NCBI GenBank assembly: GCA_963798075.1
Contig: CAWCRU010000001.1
Span: forward strand, 62,001 to 126,000
Direction of reading: 5' to 3'
Source: DATAOG01 sp963798075
Lineage (GTDB): Bacteria; Pseudomonadota; Alphaproteobacteria; Geminicoccales; Geminicoccaceae
Length of the DNA stretch: 64,000 nt
The first letter of the stretch is position 1, and each line of letters starts with the position of its first letter. This document shows positions 33,162 to 42,413 of this stretch, piece by piece. The notes under the pieces are model-generated. The model worked only from the letters and a program-made list of their open reading frames with translations, made no database searches and was not told where the DNA came from. Made by a program: the position numbers and the translations under genes.

Positions 33162-34917
33162 ACCCGTTCCGGGAGCTCCTGGGCGACGTCCAGGCCGCGA
33201 TCGCGGCCTGTCAGGCGGCCGGCGAGCTGCCCGCGGACCTGGCTACGGAGCGGGTCACGGTCGAGCCGCCGCGGGACCCCGCGCATGGCGATGCCGCGAC
33301 CAACGCCGCCATGCTGCTCGCCAAGCCGGCCGGCCGCCCGCCGCTCGCGATCGCCGAGGCGCTCGCGGCGCGACTGCTCGAGCTGCCCAAGGTGGCGAGC
33401 GTGTCGAGATCGCGCGACCGGGCTTCGTCAACCTGCGCCTGACCGACGATTTCTGGCGGGCGCAGGTCAAGGTCGTGCTGCGCGCCGGCAGCGCCTACGG
33501 TGCGGCCGACCTCGGCCGCGGCCGCCGAGCGTCAATGTCGAGTATCTGCTCGGCCAATCCGACCGGGCCGCTGCACGTCGGCCACGGCCGCGGCACGGTG
33601 TTCGGCGACGCGCTCGCCAACCTGTTGGCCAGGCTCGGCTGGCGGGTGACCCGCGAGTACTACATCAACGACGGCGGTGCCCAGGTCGACCAGCTGGCAC
33701 GCTCGCTCCGCTGCCGCTACCTCGAGGCGTCGGCGGGCGACCGGCAGCGCCGCCCGCGGCTGGTATCCCGGCGACTATCTGATCCCGTCGCACGCCAGGA
33801 TCGCCGAGCGGGACGGGGAGCGCTGGCGCGCGGCCCGGAGAGCCGAGTGGTTGCCGCTGTTCCGCCGCGAGGCGGTCGAGGCCATGCTCGTCCTGATCAT
33901 TGGGACGACCTCGCGGCCCTCGGGAGTCGAGCCACGACGTCTTGATTTCTGAAGGTCGGCGTTGATCAAGGCCGGCCGGATGGAGCGAGGCGCTCGACCG
34001 GCTCGGCGCGTGACGACCTGGTCTACACGGGGACGCTGCCGGCGCCCAAGGGCAAGCCTGGCGAGGACTGGGAGCCGGTGCCGCTGCAGCTGTTCCGCGC
34101 GAGCGCCTTCGGCGACGACAGCGACCGGCCGCTTCGGAACTCGAAGGGCGAGTGGACCTATCTCGCCGCCGATCTTGCCTATCACCTGGACAAGATCGAG
34201 CGCGGCGCCGAGGAACTGATCGACGTCTGGGGCGCCGATCACGGCGGCTACGTCAAGCGGCTGCAGGCGGGCGTGCGCGCGCTGAGCGCCGGCCGGGTCG
34301 AGCTCGACGTCAAGCTCTGCCAGCTGGTCAACCTTTTGGACGGCGGCCAGCCGCTCCGGATGTCCAAGCGCGCCGGCCGGATCGTCACCTTGCGCGACGT
34401 GGTCGAGGAGGTGGGCCGGGACGTCGTCCGCTTCATCATGCTGACCCGCAGGAACGATGCGCCCCTGGACTTCGATCTGGCCGCGGTCACCGAGCAGTCG
34501 CGCGACAATCCCGTATGGTACGTGCAGTACGCCCATGCCCGGATCTGCTCGGTCCAGCGCCATGCCCGCGAGGTCGGGCTGGCGGTCGATCCGGGGGCTC
34601 TGGCGGGCGCGGACCTGACGCCTTTGACCGAGGCGGGCGAGCTCGGCCTGATCAAGCAGGCGGCGGCCTGGCCGCGGGTTCTGGAGGCGGCGGCGCTGCA
34701 CCATGAGCCGCACCGGATCGCGTTTTTCCTGACCGATCTGGCCGCGAGCTTCCATGGCCTCTGGAATCAGGGTAATGAGCGTCCGGAGCTGCGCTTTTTG
34801 CGCCCCGACGCGGCGGCGCTGACCCGGGCCCGCCTCGCGCTGATCGCCGCGGTCCAGGTGGTGCTGGCCGCCGGTCTCGAGCTGATCGGGGTTCGCCCGG
34901 TCGAGGAGCTGCTTTGA
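33158..34917 (+). CDS. argS: Arginyl-tRNA synthetase, broken by at least five frameshifts
   Basis: Class I synthetase charging tRNA-Arg. In order: the N-terminal Add1 domain (MNPFRELLGDVQ), FVNLRLTDDFW, VNVEY, the HIGH-region SANPTGPLHVGHGRG, YYINDGGAQ, GWYPGDYLIP, then LFRASAFGDD, WTYLAADLAYH, DVWGADHGGYVKR, a KMSKS-like RMSKRAG and the anticodon domain to VEELL. These fall in three frames, with switches near 33400, 33525-33550 (two), 33745 and 33900-34080. Only the last 279 residues (from 34078) are unbroken. argS is essential, so miscalled bases or a second copy elsewhere must be assumed. Confidence 0.8.
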
Positions 34918-34942
34918 TCCTTCGCTTGTTGTAGGTGCTGCC

Positions 34943-36243
34943 TTGCCCAATTCGACAACCTTCGCCGCCGCCGCGGCTCGTGCCCGCCGGCCGGCGTTCG
35001 AGACGCCGCCTGCGCCGCGTCCGCGCCGCTCGCGCCTGCTCCTGGTCGGGCTGCCGGTGTTCGCTGTCTTCGCCGCCTTTGGCGCGATCGTGTGGCTCGC
35101 TTACGATCATGGCGCCGACATTCCGCCGGTCGGCGAGCCGCCCCTGATCAAAGCGCCGGCGACGGCGCTCAAGCTGCCTCCGGACGAGGCCGGCGCACCC
35201 GCCGTCGCGGACCAGGGCGAGGTGCGCGATCTCTTGAGCGACGCGCCGCCGGGCGACGAGCCGGAGCAGCTCCTGCCGTCGCCCGAGACGCCGCTGGCGC
35301 CCGCGGTCGCGACCGACACGCCGCCGCCCACCGACAGCGACGCCGGCGACACGGCGGCGCCGCCGCCACCGCCGCCAGGCGATACCGCCGCCGTCGAACC
35401 GGCGCCGCCGCCCGAGGTCGCGCCGCCGCCGGTGCAGGTCGCCCCGCTGCCGCCCCAGACCGCTCGCCGCCCCCGACCGCTCGCCGCCCCCGACCGCTTC
35501 ACCGCCCCAGACCGCTTCGCCGCCACCCCAGGTCGCGGCGACCACCGCCGAGCCGCCGCCGCCCCGGCGCCGGTCGTGGTCGAGCGTCAACCCGGCGTCC
35601 CGAGCGCAGCGAAGCCGCCCGTGAGCGCGCCCCAACCGTCGCCGCGAGAGGCTGAGGCAGCCTTGGACGCGCTGCTCGCGGAGGTTACCAGGCCCACCGC
35701 CTCGCCGCCGACCCGCCGGCGCCGACCCCCAATGTCGTCCAGCCGGCGCCGGCCGCGCCGGTCCAGCCGCGACCGCCGGTCGCGACCACGCCGCGGCCGC
35801 CAACCACCACGACCGCGGCCGTCAACCCCGCGGCCACGCCGCGCCCGGCCCCGCCAGCCACGACCACCCCGTTCGCCGCGCCGGGCGGCGAGGTCAAGCC
35901 GATTGCGCCGGACCGGCCGAGCGCCCGCCGGCCCGCCGGCGCGACCGGCGCGCCCGTGAACGAACCGGCACCCAACGGCAGCGTCGCCGCTCTCGATGGC
36001 GCCTATCGCATCCAGCTCGCCGCGGTTCGCGATGAAGCCGACGCCCGCCGCGCCTGGGATCTGTTCCTGGTCGACCTCGGCCCGGTGCTGCAGCGGGTGC
36101 AGCCGTTCATCGAGCGCGCCGAGACCGCCAACGGCGTGTTCTACCGGGTCCAGGTCGGGCCGTTCGCCAACCTGCAGGACGCCGAGTCGTTGTGCGACGA
36201 GCTCAAGCGGCGCAATGCCAGCTGCTTCGTCATCCATCGCTGA
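34943..36243 (+). CDS. SPOR-domain, proline-rich cell-division-type membrane protein (frameshifted)
   Basis: Single-pass inner-membrane protein. A short cytosolic part is followed by one helix (LLLVGLPVFAVFAAFGAIVWLA, read in two blocks, about 32-53), then a long Pro/Ala/Thr-rich periplasmic linker. A C-terminal SPOR domain (YRIQLAAVRDEADARRAW, FYRVQVGPFANLQDAESLC) binds denuded glycan strands at the septum. The linker changes frame near 35685 and perhaps also near 35470 and 35570. The start is probably TTG 34943. The position between argS and nagZ is conserved in alphaproteobacteria. Confidence 0.72.
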
Positions 36244-37291
36244 ACTGGCCGGCGGCCAGCCGGCTGCGGCGATCGTCGGCGTCGCGGGGCCGGTGCTCGA
36301 CGCCGCCGAACGGGCGCTGTTCGCGACCCGTCCGCCCTTCGGCTTCATCCTGTTTGCCCGCAACTGCGTCCATCCGGCGCAGGTGCGGCGCCTGATCCTC
36401 GACCTGCGCGCCGCCGTCGGCCGCGCCGCGGCCCCCGTTCTGATCGATCAGGAAGGCGGCCGGGTTGCGCGCCTCGGACCGCCGCATTGGCCGGCGCGCG
36501 GGCCGGCGCGCGCGATCGGCCGCCTGGCCGAGCGCGACCTTGCGGCCGGGCGGCAGGCGGCCTGGCTGCACGCCCGCCTGATCGCGGCCGACCTCGAGCC
36601 GCTCGGCATCACGGTCGACTGCGCGCCGGTGCTCGATCTGGCGATCGCCGATCGGACCGCGGCGATCGGCGATCGGGCGCTGTCCGCCGACCCGGCGCTG
36701 GTCGGCGAGCTCGGCCGCGCCATGATCGACGGCCTGCTCGAAGGCGGCGTCCTGCCGGTGATCAAGCATCTGCCGGGCCACGGCCGCGCCCGGATCGACA
36801 GTCATGCCGCGCTGCCCGTCGTCGATGCCGACCTCGAGCGCCTGCGCGCCACCGACTTCCGGCCGTTTCGGACCTGTCGCGGCGCACCCTTGGCGATGAC
36901 CGCGCACGTCCTCTACCCGGCCCTCGATCCGGATCGCCCCGCAACCCTCTCGCCCCGGATCATCGAGGGCGTGATCCGCGCCGAACTCGGCGTCACCGGC
37001 GCCTTGCTCAGCGACGATCTGAGCATGGGCGCGCTCCAGGGCACGATCGGCGCGCGGACCGCGGCGGCGCGCGCGGCCGGTTGCGATCTGGCGCTGCACT
37101 GCAACGGCCGCCACGCCGAGATGGTCGAGGTCCTGGCCGCCGCGGGCCCGCTCGCGGGTGCTGCCAGAGATCGCGCCTTGCGCGCGCTCCGCCAGCGCCG
37201 CGTCCCCCAAGCGCTCGATCGCGGCGCCGCAGAGGCAGATCTTGCGGCCCTGCTCGCCCCGGTCGAGCCCGCACTCCAGCCGGGCGCCTGA
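36215..37291 (+). CDS. nagZ: Beta-N-acetylhexosaminidase (peptidoglycan recycling)
   Basis: A 358-residue family 3 glycoside hydrolase that removes N-acetylglucosamine from muropeptides in the cytosol. Key motifs: GFILFARNC (about 45-53), LIDQEGGRVARL (about 76-87), KHLPGHGRARIDSH (about 185-198, the His-containing loop specific to NagZ) and SDDLSMGAL (about 265-273, nucleophile Asp). The ATG at 36215 overlaps the end of the SPOR gene by 29 bp; a start within the overlap suggests coupling. Confidence 0.9.
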   Translation: MPAASSSIAELAGGQPAAAIVGVAGPVLDAAERALFATRPPFGFILFARNCVHPAQVRRLILDLRAAVGRAAAPVLIDQEGGRVARLGPPHWPARGPARAIGRLAERDLAAGRQAAWLHARLIAADLEPLGITVDCAPVLDLAIADRTAAIGDRALSADPALVGELGRAMIDGLLEGGVLPVIKHLPGHGRARIDSHAALPVVDADLERLRATDFRPFRTCRGAPLAMTAHVLYPALDPDRPATLSPRIIEGVIRAELGVTGALLSDDLSMGALQGTIGARTAAARAAGCDLALHCNGRHAEMVEVLAAAGPLAGAARDRALRALRQRRVPQALDRGAAEADLAALLAPVEPALQPGA

Positions 37292-37294
37292 GCC

Positions 37295-37981
37295 ATGGAC
37301 ATCGCCACGATCGGCCAAGCGCTCTCGGTCTGGCTGCTGCCGGTCGTGATCGCGATCACCCTGCATGAGGCGGCGCACGGCTGGATGGCCGAGCGCTGCG
37401 GCGACAATACCGCCCGCATGCTGGGCAGGGTCACCTTCAATCCGATCAAGCATATCGACCCGTTCGGCACCCTGATCCTGCCCGGGCTGCTGCTGCTGCT
37501 GCACGCACCCTTCCTGTTCGGCTACGCGAAGCCCGTGCCGGTCAACTTCGGCCGCCTCAACCGCCCCAAGCGCGACATGGTCTGGGTGGCGCTCGCCGGC
37601 CCCGGGATCAACGTGATCCTGGCCTTCATCGCCGCCCTCTTGCTCCATCCGGCCGCCTATCTGCCGGGATCGCTCGCCGCCTGGGTCGGCCAGAACCTGG
37701 CCAATGCGATCATCATCAACGTGGTCCTGGCGGTCTTCAACATGCTGCCGCTGCCGCCGCTCGACGGCGGCCGCGTGGTGACCGGCCTGCTGCCGAACCC
37801 CTACGCCTGGAAGTTCGCCCAGCTCGAGCGCTACGGCCTGCCGATCCTGGTCGGCCTGCTGATCCTGCTGCCGATGGCGGCCGAGGCCATGGGGCAGCAG
37901 TTCAATCCGCTGGTGAGCGTCCTGTGGCCGCCGATTCAGGCGCTCTACCAGCTGATCCTGACCCTCGCCGGATTGACCTGA
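37295..37981 (+). CDS. Site-2 protease family (M50) membrane metalloprotease
   Basis: A 228-residue polytopic protein with the zinc motif HEAAH (about 24-28) in the first helix and the second metal motif PPLDGGRV (about 153-160). At least five hydrophobic segments are evident. It belongs to the short stand-alone group of M50 proteases without PDZ domain, distinct from RseP. These are thought to cut membrane-embedded substrates, but targets are unknown. It starts three bases after nagZ, within the nagZ-scpAB operon. Confidence 0.88.
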   Translation: MDIATIGQALSVWLLPVVIAITLHEAAHGWMAERCGDNTARMLGRVTFNPIKHIDPFGTLILPGLLLLLHAPFLFGYAKPVPVNFGRLNRPKRDMVWVALAGPGINVILAFIAALLLHPAAYLPGSLAAWVGQNLANAIIINVVLAVFNMLPLPPLDGGRVVTGLLPNPYAWKFAQLERYGLPILVGLLILLPMAAEAMGQQFNPLVSVLWPPIQALYQLILTLAGLT

Positions 37982-37994
37982 GCCGGCCCGGCCG

Positions 37995-38765
37995 ATGAGC
38001 GCAAAGCCCGAGCTCGCAGCCCTCGCGCCGCCGACGCCGGTGGCCCCCGACTTCGTCGTCGACCTCGATGGCTTCGAGGGGCCGATCGACCTTTTGCTGG
38101 CGCTCGCCCGCGAGCAGAAGGTCGACCTCGCCACGATCTCGATCCTGGCGCTGGCCGACCAGTATCTGGCCTATATCCAGCAGGCCCGCGAGCTGAAGCT
38201 CGAGATCGCCGCCGACTATCTGGTGACCGCGGCGTGGCTCACCTACCTCAAGTCGCGGCTGCTCCTGCCGCAGCCGCCGGCCGATGCCGAGCCGGGCGCC
38301 GACGAGCTGGCCGAGGCGCTGGCCTTGCGGCTGAGGCGGCTGGATGCGATCCGGCGCGCCGCCCTGGAGCTGCTCGGGCGCCCGCGGCTCGGCGTCGGGC
38401 GCTTCGGCCCCGGCCATCCGACCGGCCTGCGGGTGCGGCGCAAGAGCCGCTTTCGCCTGGCGCTGCACGAGCTGCTCCAGGCCTATGTCGACCAGCGCCT
38501 TCGCACCCGCGAGCAGCGGCTGACCCTGACGGCGCCACCGGTGTTCCGGGTCGAGGACGCGCTCAGGCGCCTGACCCGGGCGCTGGGCGGCCCCGACTGG
38601 CGCAACCTGCTGGCCTACCTGCCCCCGGACCTCTTCGACGAGCGCCTGCGCCGCTCGGCGCTGGCCGCCCATCTCGCCGCCAGCCTCGAGCTCGCCCGCG
38701 ACGGCGTGATCGAGCTCAGCCAGACGAGCCCCTTCGGGCCGATCTTCATCCGGCGCCGCCGATGA
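37995..38765 (+). CDS. scpA: Segregation and condensation protein A
   Basis: A 256-residue kleisin subunit of the Smc-ScpAB condensin. The N-terminal kleisin motif DLDGFEGPIDLLLALAREQK (about 22-41) and VDLATISILALADQYLAYI (about 42-60) bind ScpB and the Smc neck. The C-terminal winged helix ends with VIELSQTSPFGPIFI. The scpB ATG overlaps its stop (ATGA), so the two are translationally coupled. Confidence 0.93.
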   Translation: MSAKPELAALAPPTPVAPDFVVDLDGFEGPIDLLLALAREQKVDLATISILALADQYLAYIQQARELKLEIAADYLVTAAWLTYLKSRLLLPQPPADAEPGADELAEALALRLRRLDAIRRAALELLGRPRLGVGRFGPGHPTGLRVRRKSRFRLALHELLQAYVDQRLRTREQRLTLTAPPVFRVEDALRRLTRALGGPDWRNLLAYLPPDLFDERLRRSALAAHLAASLELARDGVIELSQTSPFGPIFIRRRR

Positions 38766-39421
38766 TCAACCAGGACGAGCCCCAGACTGCGAGCCGGGAG
38801 CAGGGCAAACGGATCGTCGAGGCGCTGCTCTTCGCGGCCGAAGGGCCGCTCGATGCCGCGACCATCCAGGCGCATCTGCCGGGCGGTCTGCACGCGGGCG
38901 ACCTGCTGGACGAGCTGGTCCAGGACTACGCCCATCGCGGCCTGCGCGTGGAGAACCGCGGCGGCCGCTTCGCGCTGCGCACGGCACCGGACCTTGCCGC
39001 CTATCTCGAGCGCGAGCAGGTCCAGAGCCGGCGCCTGTCGCGGGCGGCGCTCGAGACGCTCGCGATCATCGCCTACCATCAGCCGATCACGCGGGCCGAG
39101 CTCGAGGAGATGCGGGGCGTCAGCGTCAGCAAGGGCACCCTCGATCTTTTGCTCGAGACCGGCTGGGTGCAGCCCAGGGGCCGGCGCGAGAGCCCCGGCC
39201 GGCCGGTCACCTGGGTGACCACGGCCGCCTTTCTCGATCACTTCGATCTCGCCGCGCTCGACGACCTGCCGCGGATCGAGGAGCTGCTCCAGCTGGGCCT
39301 GCTTGCCGCCGCCCGACCCCCAGGGCGGCCGTTCCCCGGGCCGACCGACGAGCTGCCGGAGGAGCTCCAAGACGTCGAGGACAGCGCCAAGGACGACGCC
39401 TGGGACGATCCGCAGCGCTGA
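38762..39421 (+). CDS. scpB: Segregation and condensation protein B
   Basis: A 219-residue protein with two winged-helix domains (about 15-95 and 95-180). Conserved pieces are VEALLFAAEGPLD, LSRAALETLAIIAYHQPITRAE (read in two blocks, about 96-117), RGVSVSKGTL and GRPVTWVTTAAFLDHF. It dimerises and caps ScpA in the condensin. The C-terminal tail is acidic and not conserved. In many alphaproteobacteria tatA follows directly, but here an ABC ATPase gene intervenes. Confidence 0.92.
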   Translation: MINQDEPQTASREQGKRIVEALLFAAEGPLDAATIQAHLPGGLHAGDLLDELVQDYAHRGLRVENRGGRFALRTAPDLAAYLEREQVQSRRLSRAALETLAIIAYHQPITRAELEEMRGVSVSKGTLDLLLETGWVQPRGRRESPGRPVTWVTTAAFLDHFDLAALDDLPRIEELLQLGLLAAARPPGRPFPGPTDELPEELQDVEDSAKDDAWDDPQR

Positions 39422-39512
39422 CCACCGGCGAGCGGGTCGGCTTGACCTCGGAGCGGCGCGACCGTACCTGCTCTTGGGAGGCTTTGTGGACGCGGGAGCC
39501 AATACGGGCGCC

Positions 39513-40593
39513 ATGGCCCATGCACGTGCTGATCTCCGACTCGAAGCCGGTCTCGAGGTCGAGGGGCTGCGCCATGCCTACGGCGAGCGCACGGTCGTTC
39601 GCGACGTCAGCCTCAGCCTCGCGTCTGGCGAGGTGCATTGCCTGGTCGGGCCCTCGGGCTGCGGCAAGACCACGATCCTGCGCCTGATCGCGGGCCTCGA
39701 GCCGGTCCAGAGCGGCCGGATCGCGATCGACGGCGAGGTGGTCGCCCGGCCGGGCTACGCCTGCGCGCCCGAGGCCCGCCGCGTCGGGCTGATGTTCCAG
39801 GACTTCGCCCTGTTTCCGCATCTGCGCGTGCAGGACAACGTCGCCTTCGGCCTGCGCGGCCTCGACGGTCGGGCGCGCCGGCGCCGCGCGCAGGAACTGC
39901 TCGCCCAGGTCGACCTCGACGGCCATGCCGACAGCTACCCGCACATGCTCTCGGGCGGCGAACAGCAGCGCGTGGCGCTCGCCCGGGCGCTCGCCCCGAA
40001 GCCCCGCCTGATGCTGCTCGACGAGCCGTTCTCGAGCCTCGATGCGACGTTGCGCACCCACGTCCGCGACGATGCGATCGCGATCCTGCGCGCCGCCGGC
40101 ACGCCGGTCCTGATGGTCACCCACGACGCCGACGAGGCGGTCCTGATCGCCGATCGCATCCACGTCATGCAGGACGGCCGGATCCTGCAGCACGGCACGC
40201 CGGCCGAGCTCTACGCGCATCCGGCGAACCCGTTCGTGGCCGGCTTCTTCGGCCCGCTGAACCGCTACAAGGGCTGGGTGGTCGCCGGCGCGGTCAGCAC
40301 GCCGGTCGGCCCGGTCGAGGTCGCCGACCTCGCCGACGGCACGCCGGTCGACGTCCTGATCCGGCCCGAGGGTTTGCGCCTGCTGCGCGACGACGGCGCG
40401 GCGTCCTGTCGCTGCCGGGTACTGCGAAGTCGCGATCTCGGCACCAACCGCGTCCTCGAGCTGGAGTTACCCGAAGGGCCGACGCTTGATCGTGCGCATG
40501 ACCAGCATCGCCGAGTTTGCCGCCGGCGACGTGGTTGCCGTGGCGGTCGACCCGCGCCAAGTCTATGTCTATCGCGCGCCGTCCAGGCGTTAG
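39513..40593 (+). CDS. Iron/polyamine-type ABC transporter ATPase (FbpC/PotA-like), frameshifted near 40475
   Basis: An ABC ATPase with Walker A GPSGCGKTT (about 46-54), Q-loop MFQDFALFPH, signature LSGGEQQR (about 145-152), Walker B LMLLDEPFSS and the H-loop VTHDADEA. A C-terminal TOBE-like region follows (about 255-350), whose end (IVRMTSIAEFAAGDVVAVAV) lies in a second frame after about 40475. FbpC-like proteins energise ferric iron or similar uptake. No permease or binding protein is adjacent. The gene has its own terminator and is inserted between scpB and tatA. Confidence 0.8.
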
Positions 40594-40619
40594 CCCCGCG
40601 TTGCGCGGGGTCGGGTTTT
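40593..40619 (+). terminator. Rho-independent terminator after the ABC ATPase gene
   Basis: CCCCGCG (40594-40600), loop TTG, CGCGGGG (40604-40610), followed by TCGGGTTTT. The hairpin begins right at the TAG of the ABC ATPase gene, separating that transcript from tatA. Confidence 0.7.
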
Positions 40620-40707
40620 CTGCGAGACTTCGCGCCAGCTCGGGACCCCGCAGGCGGGCGGGCCAGGCTTGCTGGCATGGCGGGGTGGGTGCGAGAAGGA
40701 GTCGTTG

Positions 40708-40941
40708 ATGAGTATCGGTATCTGGCAGGTCGTCCTGATCCTGATGATCGTCCTGATCCTGTTCGGCGCGGGCAAGCTGCCGAAGGTCATGGGCGACGTG
40801 GCGAAGGGCGTGAAGAGCTTCAAGGCCGGCATGAAGGACGACGACGAGGACGACAAGCGCGTGCTCACGTCCGATGGCGGCGAGCCGCAGGCGACGGTCG
40901 TCGAGCCGGGTCTGAAGCGGGACGAGGTGGTCAAGAGCTGA
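40708..40941 (+). CDS. tatA: Sec-independent protein translocase TatA
   Basis: A 77-residue TatA. One N-terminal helix (IWQVVLILMIVLILFGAGKLP, read in two blocks, about 4-24) is followed by the FGAGKLP hinge and an amphipathic helix (GDVAKGVKSFKAGMKDD), then an acidic tail. Oligomers form the passage for folded proteins carrying a twin-arginine signal. AGAAGGAG precedes the ATG at 40708; the longer ATG at 40669 lacks support. First gene of tatABC. Confidence 0.93.
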   Translation: MSIGIWQVVLILMIVLILFGAGKLPKVMGDVAKGVKSFKAGMKDDDEDDKRVLTSDGGEPQATVVEPGLKRDEVVKS

Positions 40942-40974
40942 GCGCTCGGTCGCCCGCGCGCAGGAGAGCCGGCG

Positions 40975-41529
40975 GTGTTCGACATCGGCTGGTCGGAGAT
41001 GGCGGTCATCTTGCTGGTCGCCCTGGTGGTGATCGGGCCGCGCGATCTGCCGCGCGTCGCGCGCACCATGGGCAAGTGGATCGCCAAGGGCCGGTCGATG
41101 GCGCGCGAGTTCCAGACCGCGATCGAGGACATGGCCCGCGAGGCCGAGCTCGACAAGGTCAAGACCGAGATCGAGAAGGCGGGTCGGACCAACCTCGGCA
41201 AGACCATCGAGAATACCATCGATCCGACCGGTGAGCTCGGCCAGGCGTTCGATCCGACCGCCAAAAGCCGTGCCCAGGCCAAGGACAAGCCCAAGGACGA
41301 GCCCAAGGGCGAGGACCACGGCAGCGCCAGGCCGGGCGCTGAAGAAGCCGGGCCCGCCGCCGAGCCGGCGCCGGGCGCCGCGGCAGCGGCGGCCGCCGCT
41401 TCCGGGCCGGCCAGTCCCAGCCCTGCCAACGGCCAGGCGGCCGACCTCGGGGCGGAGCTGCCGGCCGCCGGCAACGGCTCCGGCAGCAAGGCGCCCGAAC
41501 GCGAGACCGTGCCGGCCGATCCGAGCTAG
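40975..41529 (+). CDS. tatB: Sec-independent protein translocase TatB
   Basis: A 184-residue TatB that forms the twin-arginine signal receptor with TatC. It starts with GTG and reads MFDIGWSEMAVILLVALVVI (helix about 7-22) then GPRDLPRVARTMGKW, the TatB-type hinge. An amphipathic helix (about 24-75) and a long Ala/Pro/Lys-rich tail follow. CAGGAGAG lies just upstream. Its stop is directly followed by the tatC ATG. Confidence 0.92.
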   Translation: MFDIGWSEMAVILLVALVVIGPRDLPRVARTMGKWIAKGRSMAREFQTAIEDMAREAELDKVKTEIEKAGRTNLGKTIENTIDPTGELGQAFDPTAKSRAQAKDKPKDEPKGEDHGSARPGAEEAGPAAEPAPGAAAAAAAASGPASPSPANGQAADLGAELPAAGNGSGSKAPERETVPADPS

Positions 41530-42357
41530 ATGGCCATCATCAAGGACCTCGATGACCGGCAGATGCCGCTGCTCGACCACCTGATCGAGCTGCGCAACCG
41601 GCTGATGTACGCCGCCGCCGCGATCCTGGTCGGCTTCGTCATCTGCTATTTCTTCTCCGAGCACATCTACGCGTTCCTGGTGCGGCCACTCGCCAACGTC
41701 TATCAGGGGCAGACCGGCCGGCGGATGATCTACACCGGCCTGACCGAGGCATTCCTCACCTACGTCAAGGTGGCCTTCTGGGCCGGCACCTTCCTCACCT
41801 TCCCGTTCGTTGCGGCCCAGCTCTGGCTGTTCATCGCGCCCGGGCTGTACCGGAACGAGAAGCAGGCCTTCCTGCCGTTCCTGATCGCGACGCCGGTGCT
41901 GTTCTTCATCGGCGCGGCGATGGCCTACTACGTGGTCTTCCCGCTCGCCTGGAAGTTCTTCGTCAGCTTCGAGACCCCGGGCGGGCCGGGCATGCTGCCG
42001 ATCGAGCTCGAGGCCCGGGTCGGCGAGTATCTGTCGCTGGTGATGAAGCTGCTGTTCGCCTTCGGCCTCGCGTTCCAGCTGCCGGTCGCGCTCACGCTGA
42101 TGGGGCGGGTCGGCCTGGTCACCGCCGAGCAGCTGTCCACGAACCGCAGGTTCGCGATCGTCGGCGTGTTCGTGGCGGCGGCGGTGATCACCCCGCCGGA
42201 CATCATCAGCCAGATCACGCTCGCGATCCCGATCCTGGCTCTTTACGAGATCTCAATCATCATGGTGCGAATGGTCGAGCGCCGGCGGGCCGAGGCCGCG
42301 GCGGCCGAGGAAGCTGCGGAACGCAGCGGCGGCAGTGAGCTCGACCGCGGGAGCTGA
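41530..42357 (+). CDS. tatC: Sec-independent protein translocase TatC
   Basis: A 275-residue polytopic protein with six hydrophobic helices. The N-terminal signal-binding region reads QMPLLDHLIELRNRLMYA (about 10-27), and YTGLTEAFLTYVKVAFWAG and FPFVAAQLWLFIAPGLY are typical. It recognises twin-arginine signal peptides. The C-terminal tail is Glu/Ala-rich. It follows tatB without a gap and lies 56 bp before serS. Confidence 0.94.
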   Translation: MAIIKDLDDRQMPLLDHLIELRNRLMYAAAAILVGFVICYFFSEHIYAFLVRPLANVYQGQTGRRMIYTGLTEAFLTYVKVAFWAGTFLTFPFVAAQLWLFIAPGLYRNEKQAFLPFLIATPVLFFIGAAMAYYVVFPLAWKFFVSFETPGGPGMLPIELEARVGEYLSLVMKLLFAFGLAFQLPVALTLMGRVGLVTAEQLSTNRRFAIVGVFVAAAVITPPDIISQITLAIPILALYEISIIMVRMVERRRAEAAAAEEAAERSGGSELDRGS

Positions 42358-42413
42358 TCCGGTCGCAATCACCGCCGCCAAAGCTTTGCCTTCTAGAGTT
42401 TTGTGGATGTGAC

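Noticed and set aside
35300..35950. Proline-rich low-complexity stretch considered as a DNA repeat
   Set aside because: It is a coding linker of the SPOR protein with biased composition, not a discrete repeat unit.
36230..38134. A 634-codon minus-strand frame opposite nagZ and the M50 protease
   Set aside because: Shadow of real genes on the plus strand; composition unlike a protein.
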